From: an uncultured Flavobacteriaceae bacterium
GTDB lineage: Bacteria; Bacteroidota; Bacteroidia; Flavobacteriales; Flavobacteriaceae
Assembly (NCBI GenBank): GCA_947493535.1
Contig: CANLRK010000004.1
Location: 180,115-244,114 of the forward strand
Length of the DNA: 64,000 nucleotides
Direction of reading: 5' to 3'
This document shows, piece by piece, positions 1-7,049 of the stretch. Numbering within the stretch: position 1 is the first letter of the stretch; the number at the start of each line of letters is the position of its first letter. The position numbers and the translations under genes are program-made. Below the pieces are notes generated by a model, which was not told where the DNA came from, did no database searches, and saw only the letters and a list, made by a program, of their open reading frames with translations.

Positions 1-1
1 A

Positions 2-760
2 TACAAAAACGATAGTGGATTTTCGAGCAGAATTGGTGGTGGATTAGGTTACAAAATTCCAGATATTTTTACAGAAGAGGCGGAATTTATCAATTTTGAA
101 AATGTACTTGGTATTGATAAATCTTCACTAAATGCGGAACGTTCTTACGGTGTAAATCTTGATTTCAACTATCAAACACGTTTATTTGAAACCGTTGGTT
201 TTTCTATTAATCAACTGTTTTATGTAACTGCGATTAATGATGCATTACTGTTAAATTCAACTGATAATGGATTTTTCCAATTTGAGAATGCAACAGATGA
301 AATTTTGAGCAAAGGTGCTGAAACAAACATCAAGTTTACCTATAAAGATTTTCGTTGGTTCTTGAATTATGCACTCATTGACACAAAATTGAATTATTTG
401 GCTGGAAATCCACAAAAACCGCTAACTGCAAAACATAACGCAGGAAGTGTTTTGATGTACGAATCTGAAAAATGGCGAATCGGTTACGAAACGTTTTACA
501 CAGGAAAACAATTTTTGTCTAATGGAACAGAAACAACCGACTTCATAACAATGGGTTTTGTGGCAATGCGAAATTTTAAATGGGGAACAACGTTTGTGAA
601 TTTTGAAAACTTTACGGACAGAAGACAAAGCAGGTTTTCGCCATTGGTTTTGCCACCACACGACAATCCAGAATTTTCCGAAATTTATGCACCAACAGAC
701 GGTTTTATATTTAGCGTTGGAGTAATAATCAAACCTTTTGGAAACGAAGATGACGACTAA
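2..760 (+). CDS. TonB-dependent receptor, C-terminal part (cut by window start)
   Basis: The reading frame is open from the window edge and ends at 760, giving about 252 residues. The sequence alternates short polar and aromatic stretches typical of outer-membrane beta-barrel strands. Its middle reads like the end of a TonB-dependent receptor barrel (ETNIKFTYKDFRWFLNYALI, GYETFYTGKQF, NFENFTDRRQS). Such receptors import metal chelates or other bulky ligands across the outer membrane using TonB energy. The plug domain and signal peptide lie outside the window. The downstream cation transporter gene overlaps its last codons, suggesting one transcript and a metal-related substrate. The family call is confident; the ligand is inference. 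Confidence 0.8.
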   Translation, partial: YKNDSGFSSRIGGGLGYKIPDIFTEEAEFINFENVLGIDKSSLNAERSYGVNLDFNYQTRLFETVGFSINQLFYVTAINDALLLNSTDNGFFQFENATDEILSKGAETNIKFTYKDFRWFLNYALIDTKLNYLAGNPQKPLTAKHNAGSVLMYESEKWRIGYETFYTGKQFLSNGTETTDFITMGFVAMRNFKWGTTFVNFENFTDRRQSRFSPLVLPPHDNPEFSEIYAPTDGFIFSVGVIIKPFGNEDDD

Positions 761-1556
761 AATGAACAAAACGATATTTGAAATCAGTAAGATGGATTGT
801 CCTTCCGAGGAAAATCTTATACGAATGAAATTGGATGGAATCCAAGAAATCAAAAATCTCGATTTTGACATTCCCAACCGAAAATTGACCGTTTTTCACG
901 ATGGTCATAACGACCAAATTGAAAAGTCAATTATCGAATTAAAATTAGGCGGAAAGAAAATCTCGACCGAAGAAACCAACAAAAAAGATTTTGTAGAAAA
1001 CACCAACCAAAAAAAGCTACTTTGGATTGTACTGGCGATAAATTTTGTCTTCTTCATTATCGAAATGACCACAGGGCTCATCTCGAAATCAATGGGATTG
1101 GTTGCCGATAGTTTGGATATGCTTGCCGACAGTTTTGTTTACGGAATTAGCTTGTTTGCGGTTGGCGGAACGTTGATTAAGAAAAAACGGATTGCAAAAA
1201 TTGCAGGCTATTTTCAGATAACACTTGCGATTATCGGATTTGTGGAAGTGTTGAGAAGATTTTTTGGAGCCGAGAAACTTCCCGATTTTTCAACGATGAT
1301 TATCGTTTCGATTTTAGCACTTATCGCAAACGGAATTTGTCTTTACATTTTGCAAAAGTCAAAGAGCAAAGAAGAGGCACATATGAAAGCGAGTATGATT
1401 TTTACTTCCAATGACGTGATTATCAATTTGGGAGTAATAATCGCAGGAATTTTAGTGAATTGGCTAAATTCCAACAAACCTGATTTGATTATCGGAACAA
1501 TCGTTTTTATAGTGGTAATACAAGGTGCATTTCGGATTTTGAAATTAAGTAAGTAA
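750..1556 (+). CDS. Cation diffusion facilitator-like transporter with N-terminal HMA-like domain
   Basis: This is a 268-residue inner-membrane protein. Residues 1-65 resemble a heavy-metal-associated domain, but the metal motif is degenerate (M-D-C-P-S-E-E, one Cys instead of CxxC). Five or six hydrophobic segments follow from about residue 90, with the CDF-type acidic motif ADSLDMLADS near residue 119-128. The matching later helix reads SNDVIINLG, where the second Asp of the usual D-xxx-D/H-xxx-D pair is Asn. The usual cytoplasmic C-terminal domain is missing. ATG at 750 overlaps the end of the receptor gene by 11 nt; an in-frame ATG at 762 is an alternative. It likely moves a divalent or monovalent metal ion out of the cytoplasm. 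Substrate unknown. Confidence 0.8.
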   Translation: MTTKMNKTIFEISKMDCPSEENLIRMKLDGIQEIKNLDFDIPNRKLTVFHDGHNDQIEKSIIELKLGGKKISTEETNKKDFVENTNQKKLLWIVLAINFVFFIIEMTTGLISKSMGLVADSLDMLADSFVYGISLFAVGGTLIKKKRIAKIAGYFQITLAIIGFVEVLRRFFGAEKLPDFSTMIIVSILALIANGICLYILQKSKSKEEAHMKASMIFTSNDVIINLGVIIAGILVNWLNSNKPDLIIGTIVFIVVIQGAFRILKLSK

Positions 1557-1562
1557 TCGGAA

Positions 1563-1648
1563 TTGCCAACGCTGAAAGCCATACACATTTACAGTCGCTC
1601 AAGCCATCGCACCACCAAAACTGTAAAAGAATATGTCTTGCCAACGCT
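1563..1648. repeat. 11-bp direct repeat TTGCCAACGCT downstream of the transporter
   Basis: The string TTGCCAACGCT occurs at 1563-1573 and again at 1638-1648 in the gap after the transporter gene. The noncoding gap 1557-1911 holds only this pair and the attC-like site that follows. No gene is visible here. The repeat may be a remnant of earlier recombination at the left edge of the cassette array. Confidence 0.5.
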
Positions 1649-1704
1649 CAATTTAGAACTAAATAACAAACATCGGAAAACCAAGCAAAACGTGAAAAGC
1701 ACTA

Positions 1705-1906
1705 TGCACAACAATGTATATAAAACATAGCTATTACAGGCTTTCCGAGAGGTTTTTGCTTCTCTATTAAGTCCACCAAATTTTTATTTTTGTATATTTA
1801 AAAAATTAAAGATAAATAGAAAAAATAAAAATTTGGCTCGTGTATAATCCGAAAAGTTAGTGTTTATTTATACGCTACGTTTCATATACTAGACCGTTGT
1901 ACACAA
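1705..1906 (+). repeat. attC-like cassette repeat A
   Basis: The outer arms pair imperfectly: TGCACAACAATGTATATAA at the left (1705-1723) pairs with the reverse complement of the right arm, which ends CCGTTGTACACAA (1894-1906). Mismatches and a short bulge follow the CAAC box. Inside, a perfect 16-bp inverted repeat (1776-1791 and 1821-1836, CCAAATTTTTATTTTT and its complement) gives an AT-rich central hairpin. The next start codon is at 1912, six nucleotides after the site. The architecture resembles integron attC sites and long integron-like repeats, though the outer box CGTTGT does not match the classic GTTRRRY exactly. Confidence 0.65.
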
Positions 1907-1911
1907 TACGA

Positions 1912-2457
1912 ATGAAACTCATTTTTCAAATAATATTTCTCGCTTTTTTGACCATTTCTGGTTGTAAATCAAAACAGATTGACAAAACCGAACCGAGTTC
2001 AGAAGCACCAAAAGTTGAGTTTACGGAATTTGATTTAGGCGAGAGTGATTTACCCAAACTGAAACGAGAAGTAAATGATTATGAATTTATTTTTACGCCA
2101 GAGCAGTTGGAAAAATTGACTTTAATAATTCGAGAATTTGAGAAAGAAACAACTAATCAAATTGCTGTAGTTTCAATAGACTCAATTGGAAAATATAATG
2201 ACTTTAACCAATTTGCAATTGACTTGTCGAATTACAACGGAGTTGGACTAAAGGAAAAAGATAACGGACTGACTATTGTTTTCAGTAAAAACTTGAAAAA
2301 AATAAGAATTTCGACAGGTTATGGAACTGAAAAAATATTGACTGACGAAATCTGTAAGAAAGTAATTGACCAAACTATTATTCCTGAATTCAAAAACGGA
2401 GAATATTATAACGGAATTGAAAAAGGAATTACAGAATTAATCGCAAAATGGAAATAA
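1912..2457 (+). CDS. TPM-domain lipoprotein (YgcG-like), cassette gene
   Basis: The gene encodes 181 residues. The N-terminus is a lipoprotein signal: a short hydrophobic helix followed by the lipobox TISGC, so Cys18 would be lipidated. From about residue 60 the sequence matches the TPM domain (F-I-F-T-P-E-Q-L-E-K-L, then E-K-E-T-T-N-Q-I-A-V-V-S-I-D, and G-V-G-L-K-E-K-D-N-G-L-T-I-V-F with R-I-S-T-G-Y-G), a periplasmic fold found in YgcG-type proteins and photosystem repair factors. Unlike YgcG it has no C-terminal membrane helix or Gly-rich tail. ATG at 1912 was chosen over an upstream TTG because it starts the signal peptide. It sits alone between repeats A and B. Function within the array unknown. 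Confidence 0.8.
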   Translation: MKLIFQIIFLAFLTISGCKSKQIDKTEPSSEAPKVEFTEFDLGESDLPKLKREVNDYEFIFTPEQLEKLTLIIREFEKETTNQIAVVSIDSIGKYNDFNQFAIDLSNYNGVGLKEKDNGLTIVFSKNLKKIRISTGYGTEKILTDEICKKVIDQTIIPEFKNGEYYNGIEKGITELIAKWK

Positions 2458-2463
2458 AAGTAC

Positions 2464-2603
2464 TGTGTACAACAACGGCTATAATTCATTGTGGCGGAAT
2501 TTTCTAACCGAAAATTCCTATCTTTAAACTATGGCTAGGTTACGGCGGAATGGTCCTTGCGGACAATTCCACAACGAAACCATAGCCCAACCGTTGGCAC
2601 CAA
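2464..2603 (+). repeat. attC-like cassette repeat B
   Basis: Left arm TGTGTACAACAACGGCTATA (from 2464), continuing TTCATTGTGG, pairs with the right arm that ends CCAACCGTTGGCACCAA (to 2603). The shared inner core GGCTAT...TTGTGG is well conserved while the nucleotides just after CAAC are unpaired and differ in length between arms. An internal hairpin GGAATTTTC/GAAAATTCC lies in the centre. The next gene starts at 2639. Its 3' end closely resembles that of repeat E. Confidence 0.65.
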
Positions 2604-2638
2604 TTTGAAAAATCACCTTCTGAATTTGAATATCATCA

Positions 2639-4585
2639 ATGAAAAGAGACTTAAATCGAGTAGTATTTTATTCCAAACAAGATTTATCAGGTGATAGAAA
2701 CTTACAAAACGCAGAGCCAATAATTGAGAACTATGATTCTTCAAAAATCTACGGAATTAATGAGGTTTTAGAGTTGTATCAAATAAAACTCTATTTTGAC
2801 AATGAACTATATCGCAGAGTTTGGAATAAAAAAACTAAAGAAAAATATATTTCAATTGTAGACAAATTTTGGAGTACAATTACTTCATTTTACACAAAGG
2901 TCTCTAGCGAGAATATTGCGAACTACTTTGAATCAATTGATTATCAGTATTACGATTCATTTTGGACTTTATTAAGTCAATTAAACACTTATAAAAAGAT
3001 TTCATCAAATAGCCTGCAAGAAATATTAAAAAGCAACAGATTTCATATAAGACAATTATTAAAACAAAAGAATTTAGTAAACCAATTTTCAAGCATCATT
3101 AAATCCTATCTTTTAGATTCAACAGAATCGGCTGAATTGTTACTCTCACAGTTCGAAGAAGAACACGTTTTATCTGAAAAACCTAAACTATTCTTTCCAA
3201 ACTCGTTAAAAGATTCTGACAAGGAATCAATGATTTTAAAATATCTAGATTCACCAAACGCAAATTTGAATTATGTTAAGCTAGTTATTAATTCAAGAAC
3301 ATTAAAACTATCAGATAAAACTAAACTCAAGGCTAAAAGATTAGAAAAAAAGCAGAATGATGAATTTTTCGAGAAAGGTTCAGGAACTACAAATCGCGTT
3401 CAAGTTTCATTATCAAAAGACCAAGTCGAACCTTATAAATTGGAAAACAAGAACGGTCAATTAACTCACTGCTATTCTGAAAAGTGGCTTGATGCCACCA
3501 AATCAAATGAATATATTTTTAGAAACTTTTCGTTTTTATTTAGATACATTAATGCACAAGGTTGTATAGAATTAGTAAGTAAAACTCACGAAATTGATTC
3601 ATTTGAAAGAACTTTTATGCGTTCAAAAAATGAATACTTAATTAGTTTTAGGTTTCACGGTAAAGCTTTATTGTCTCACATACAATTAGCATTATATCTA
3701 CACTACTTAAATGAAAATGAAATAAGCCTTGAAAATGTCTTATCTCATCAGGTAAATGAAGTTTTAAATGAAAAGTTTGACATAAAAGGTTTAACCATTT
3801 CTTTCGCATCAGAAAACGCATCACCTTTAGAAAAGATAAGATTTATTGCACCAGAATTAGAGTTCCTAATTAAGCAATACCAATGTTATATAGAAGAAGG
3901 CTTTATTGACTTTGATTTAATTAAAATCAGTTCCTCTCAATTGCATTTAAGCAAAGTTAAAAGTAAACTTCAAAAGAAATATATTTATGGACAAGGAGAA
4001 GAGTTTTTAAGGTTAAAACATTACTTCTTTTCGGGCAACTCAATGCTCTATTACATTGAACCGTTTAAAGAAAAGTATCGTACATTTTATCAACTTCTAA
4101 CAAGCGAAAACATTGGTTATGATGATTTTCAAGATTATCAAAAAGGAGATATTGACTATTTAATATCACACGAATATTTGTTTCAAGACCAAGACGGTTT
4201 TTTGAGAATTAAAAATCAAGAATTAGTTTTCGTTATAGGCAAATTACACTATGAGGATGTTTTAAGTTTTTGGCATTATTCCCCTGAAATAAGAAAAGAA
4301 ATCCTGAATATGGAACAAAATGGAATCGTGAAATTTGACAATACCTTGTTCACAATTGAGGAAAGAAAATATTTGAATTATTATCTAAATAAAAAAGAGT
4401 TTTCAAATAGTTTAGATTTGCGGAATAAGTACTTACACGGTACAAATTCTAGTTCAGAAGACGAACAACAGAATGATTATTTAAGGTTGTTAAAGCTCAT
4501 AATTTTAATAATCTACAAAATAAAAGATGATTTAATTCTATACGAAACGGAACAAAAAACTGGTGCCAACAAAGAACTGAGCTAA
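2639..4585 (+). CDS. Large hypothetical protein with C-terminal HEPN-type motif, cassette gene
   Basis: This is a 648-residue, soluble, AT-rich-coded protein. I do not recognise a full-length family. The C-terminus carries RNKYLHG at residues 595-601, an R-x4-H pattern typical of HEPN ribonucleases (RNxxxxH) and of the ApeA-type HEPN end of some defence proteins. It is followed by a long helix rich in Leu and Ile, as in HEPN folds. The rest is mostly predicted helical with many Tyr/Phe/Lys; no nuclease, helicase or membrane motif is visible. It is flanked by attC-like repeats B and C. Its last codons (from 4561) are the left arm of repeat C, and the final residues E-L-S come from the IS110 insertion; before insertion the frame would have read about 30 residues further into the repeat. 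An antiphage or toxin role is inference. Confidence 0.6.
   Translation: MKRDLNRVVFYSKQDLSGDRNLQNAEPIIENYDSSKIYGINEVLELYQIKLYFDNELYRRVWNKKTKEKYISIVDKFWSTITSFYTKVSSENIANYFESIDYQYYDSFWTLLSQLNTYKKISSNSLQEILKSNRFHIRQLLKQKNLVNQFSSIIKSYLLDSTESAELLLSQFEEEHVLSEKPKLFFPNSLKDSDKESMILKYLDSPNANLNYVKLVINSRTLKLSDKTKLKAKRLEKKQNDEFFEKGSGTTNRVQVSLSKDQVEPYKLENKNGQLTHCYSEKWLDATKSNEYIFRNFSFLFRYINAQGCIELVSKTHEIDSFERTFMRSKNEYLISFRFHGKALLSHIQLALYLHYLNENEISLENVLSHQVNEVLNEKFDIKGLTISFASENASPLEKIRFIAPELEFLIKQYQCYIEEGFIDFDLIKISSSQLHLSKVKSKLQKKYIYGQGEEFLRLKHYFFSGNSMLYYIEPFKEKYRTFYQLLTSENIGYDDFQDYQKGDIDYLISHEYLFQDQDGFLRIKNQELVFVIGKLHYEDVLSFWHYSPEIRKEILNMEQNGIVKFDNTLFTIEERKYLNYYLNKKEFSNSLDLRNKYLHGTNSSSEDEQQNDYLRLLKLIILIIYKIKDDLILYETEQKTGANKELS
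4561..4578 (+). repeat. attC-like cassette repeat C, left fragment
   Basis: TGGTGCCAACAAAGAACT at the very end of the 648-residue gene is the outer left arm of a repeat. It starts like the other left arms (TGCACAACAA, TGTACAACAA) and is complementary to the TTGGCACCA end of repeat B. The rest of this repeat lies beyond the IS110 element at 5771-5905. The CT at 4577-4578 is the likely recombination core. Confidence 0.6.
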
Positions 4586-4598
4586 AAACCAAATAATT

Positions 4599-5564
4599 TT
4601 AACTTAATTTAGATACAAAGTTCTCATCATAAGCCAACCCACTTTTCACAACAGCAAATGCTTGTTTCAATAGCTTATTACAAACTGCTATTAATGCTAA
4701 TTTTTTGCTCTTACCTTTGGCAACTATTCTATCGTAAATCCCTTTACAAGCTTTGTTATGAATACAAGCTGTAAACGAACACATAAACAACAGGTTTCTA
4801 AGCTTTTTATTTCCAACTTTGCTTATCCTACTGCGACCTCTAACACTACTCCCTGATTTTCGTATTGTAGGAGTTATTCCTACATAGCTACATAACTGAC
4901 TTGCCGTTTCAAACTTCTTAAAACCGTCCGTTATAACAATTAAAAACAATGCCGTTTTATTTCCTAAACCTGGGATAGTTTTTAATAAACTTAATTCTAC
5001 TTGATGTTCTTGTTTTACCAAAGACATTAAATGGTCTTCCAATAACTTCATCTCTTTTTTTAAATGCTTTAATTCTCGTTCTAAAGATTTAAATACAATT
5101 TTCGAGGGTACTCCTAACACTTTCTCTCCATGCAATTTATTCTTAGTAGCAGTTAACTTTTTTTGATAGCTATCTAAAAGTCTAAATATTTGCAAACATT
5201 CTGCTTGAATGGCATTTAAACTAGTATACAATGGAACATCATTAAATTTAGCATAGTCATAAATCGCTTTTGCATCGCTCTTGTCTGTCTTTATCTTAGC
5301 TAATTTCATCTGTAAAAAACGTTTTACTGATAAAGGATTTACTACCGAAACACAAACCCCTTTACTAACTAAATACTGGGCTAACATATAGTGATAATAA
5401 CCCGTGGCTTCCATCACTACTAAAGTGTTCTTGTCTATTTTTTTAAGTAAAGAACTAAAACCCTTAACAGAATTACTAACCTGAAAATGACCCAAATTAT
5501 CATTGTAAATATCTAAAACAGATTTACTAACATCAACACCAAAAATTTCTGTAACTTTATCCAT
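4599..5564 (-). CDS. IS110-family transposase (RNA-guided DEDD recombinase)
   Basis: The protein has 321 residues, normal for the family. The N-terminal RuvC-like DEDD domain shows D11 in FGVDVSK, E52 in VMEATG, and D94 and D97 in KTDKSDAKA. A helical coiled region follows (about 115-190). The C-terminal Tnp20 domain has LLKTIPGLGNKTA (from about 193), GITPTIRKSGSS with the expected catalytic Ser237, and the GRSRISKVGNKKLRNLLF block. It recombines the element between a circular form and a target site, guided by the bridge RNA encoded in the neighbouring noncoding end. The reading frame is intact, so the element may be active. It is transcribed opposite to the cassette genes. Confidence 0.93.
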   Translation of the reverse strand: MDKVTEIFGVDVSKSVLDIYNDNLGHFQVSNSVKGFSSLLKKIDKNTLVVMEATGYYHYMLAQYLVSKGVCVSVVNPLSVKRFLQMKLAKIKTDKSDAKAIYDYAKFNDVPLYTSLNAIQAECLQIFRLLDSYQKKLTATKNKLHGEKVLGVPSKIVFKSLERELKHLKKEMKLLEDHLMSLVKQEHQVELSLLKTIPGLGNKTALFLIVITDGFKKFETASQLCSYVGITPTIRKSGSSVRGRSRISKVGNKKLRNLLFMCSFTACIHNKACKGIYDRIVAKGKSKKLALIAVCNKLLKQAFAVVKSGLAYDENFVSKLS

Positions 5565-5770
5565 AAGAAATCATTTTAATGAAAGAGTAAATCCACATAT
5601 TAATCAACATCTTAAAAACGAGATCCAAGGTCTCAAAGAACTGAACGATTTAACTGTGGAAAAGAGAGGGGATTATCATTGTTGACGAATTTTTATATTC
5701 TACGTATATCTTAACCTTAATCCTCTCTTTTTCTCTTTCTTAATTTATATCTAATTTAGTAAAGTATAAA
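5565..5770 (-). ncRNA. Candidate IS110 bridge RNA region
   Basis: The long noncoding end upstream of the transposase contains a clear two-stem structure. The outer stem pairs 5593-5605 (CCACATATTAATC) with 5647-5659 (GATTTAACTGTGG). The apical stem is GAGATCC/GGTCTC at 5620-5634. Between them, strand 5607-5615 (ACATCTTAA) is the reverse complement of the right flank 5772-5780, and strand 5634-5642 (CAAAGAACT) repeats the left flank 4570-4578. This is the layout of a target-binding loop. A second, larger hairpin has arms 5661-5675 and 5717-5730; it may be the donor loop or a 5' stem. Orientation is assumed to follow the transposase. Transcription not shown. Confidence 0.65.
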
Positions 5771-5905
5771 CTTAAGATGTATAACCGCAATTATGGCGGA
5801 TTCGACTACGTCCGAATCCACTCGGAATTGCGAGCGTCAGTGATTAATCGAAAAATAGTAACTTAAAACCCGTAACTGACGGTTATACGAGACCGTTGTG
5901 CACAA
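5771..5905 (+). repeat. attC-like cassette repeat C, right fragment
   Basis: This fragment continues the repeat interrupted by the IS110 element. GTATAACCG at 5779-5787 pairs with CGGTTATAC at 5880-5888, and the site ends with GACCGTTGTGCACAA at 5905. Nested hairpins fill the centre (GGATTCG/CGAATCC, GCAATT/AATTGC, GTCAGT/ACTGAC). The next gene starts at 5923. The gap 5565-5922 is fully accounted for by the IS end and this fragment. Confidence 0.65.
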
Positions 5906-5922
5906 GCTAAAGAAACTTCAGA

Positions 5923-6315
5923 TTGAATATTAAAAACTTACATAAAGCATTAACCTTAATAATTTCTGTAGTCTGGCTTGCAAATGGGCTTTTTTGTAAG
6001 GTGCTAAATCTTGTACCTCGACACGAACAGATAGTTGCACGAATATTAGGTGAAGACTATTCAAGACCTTTAACTACTCTTATTGGTTTGTCAGAAGTTG
6101 TAATGGCGGTTTGGGTGCTCTCTAAATTTAAATCTAAGTTCAATGCGATTGCTCAAATACTCGTAGTGGCAGTGATGAATACTTTAGAATTCATTCTTGT
6201 TCCAGACCTTCTACTTTGGGGAAGACTTAATTCCTTGTTTGCGTTGCTTTTTATAGGTCTTGTTTACTACAATGAATTCGTTTTAAATAAAAAATTAATA
6301 CAACATACTGCGTGA
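5923..6315 (+). CDS. DoxX-like family membrane protein, first gene of cassette operon
   Basis: This 130-residue membrane protein has four predicted helices (about residues 8-25, 48-66, 72-92, 99-118). The motif W-L-A-N-G-L-F-C-K-V-L-N-L-V-P-R-H-E followed by I-V-A-R-I-L is typical of the DoxX-like (DoxX_3) family. No biochemical role can be assigned. The start is a TTG at 5923, 18 nt after repeat C; there is no ATG in that position and no earlier start after the repeat. Its stop overlaps the next start (GTG 6312), so the genes are translationally coupled. It is part of a four-gene cassette between repeats C and D. Confidence 0.75.
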   Translation: MNIKNLHKALTLIISVVWLANGLFCKVLNLVPRHEQIVARILGEDYSRPLTTLIGLSEVVMAVWVLSKFKSKFNAIAQILVVAVMNTLEFILVPDLLLWGRLNSLFALLFIGLVYYNEFVLNKKLIQHTA

Positions 6316-7049
6316 TAAATTTTCTAAAAAACCATCCATTTGCAGTAGAGGCTCACTTTGACAGTTCGCTAGTACTGACATTTGCCGTTCCTAAAGACCA
6401 GCTTCAAAACTTAATCCCAGAATGCTTGGAATTGGATACTTTTCAAGACAAATGGGCTTTTATTGCTATTGCGATGGTTCAAACAAGCGGACTTAGACCA
6501 AAAGGCTTTCCAAAATTTATGGGAAACGATTTCTTCTTAATAGGTTATCGAATATTCGTCCGATACACAAATAATGCAGGAAAAAGATTAAGGGGATTAT
6601 ATATAATCAAATCACAAACCGATAAAAAGAAAATGGAATTTTTCGGTAATATTTTCACCCACTACAATTACACTACAACGGATATTGAGCAAACAAAAAG
6701 TAACAATTTCAAAATAATCAAATCAGTTCAATCTAAATTTGAAATTTCTATTGAGCTAACAGACGGTGAAATAAAAATACCTGAAAACTCACCGTTTACT
6801 GACTGGAAGGATGCAAGGAAATTTGCAGGTCCTTTACCACATACTTTTACTGTAAACACAGAGGATAAAACGATACTAACCATTTTAGGTATTCGACAAA
6901 ATTGGAAACCTAAGCCTGTAAATGTAAAAAACTACCATTTTGATTTTCTAAACAAGTTAAAACTTCAAAACATTGTTTTAGCAAATGCATTCGAGATAAA
7001 AGACGTCCCATATTCCTGGGCAAAAGGCAAGATTGAAAAATGGAAATAA
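6312..7049 (+). CDS. DUF2071 family protein
   Basis: The 245-residue soluble protein resembles the DUF2071/YqjF family, which has an acetoacetate decarboxylase-like fold. Visible family features are the N-terminal A-V-E-A-H-F-D-S-S-L-V-L-T-F-A-V-P-K block with the L-I-P-x-x-L-E-L-D-T-F segment, the central L-R-G-L-Y-I-I-K-S block, and P-L-P-H-T-F-T-V near residue 175. The start is GTG at 6312, overlapping the previous stop by four bases; its own end overlaps the next start by ten. Enzymatic activity in this family is not established. The tight overlaps with a methyltransferase and two membrane proteins suggest they act together. Confidence 0.78.
   Translation: MINFLKNHPFAVEAHFDSSLVLTFAVPKDQLQNLIPECLELDTFQDKWAFIAIAMVQTSGLRPKGFPKFMGNDFFLIGYRIFVRYTNNAGKRLRGLYIIKSQTDKKKMEFFGNIFTHYNYTTTDIEQTKSNNFKIIKSVQSKFEISIELTDGEIKIPENSPFTDWKDARKFAGPLPHTFTVNTEDKTILTILGIRQNWKPKPVNVKNYHFDFLNKLKLQNIVLANAFEIKDVPYSWAKGKIEKWK

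Larger units (their letters stand above)
4577..5772 (-). mobile_element. IS110-family insertion sequence inside repeat C
   Basis: The element is about 1.2 kb and contains one DEDD transposase gene on the minus strand, a very short end after the stop (about 20 nt) and a long noncoding end before the start (about 205 nt). There are no terminal inverted repeats and no target duplication, as usual for IS110. The boundaries were placed at CT dinucleotides (4577-4578 and 5771-5772). This choice makes the internal bridge-RNA-like loop match both flanks. Joining the flanks restores a continuous attC-like repeat. Boundaries may be off by a few bases. Confidence 0.75.

Noticed and set aside
422..877. 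Minus-strand frame opposite the receptor and transporter genes
   Set aside because: Cys/Phe-rich antisense text overlapping two well supported genes; a shadow frame.
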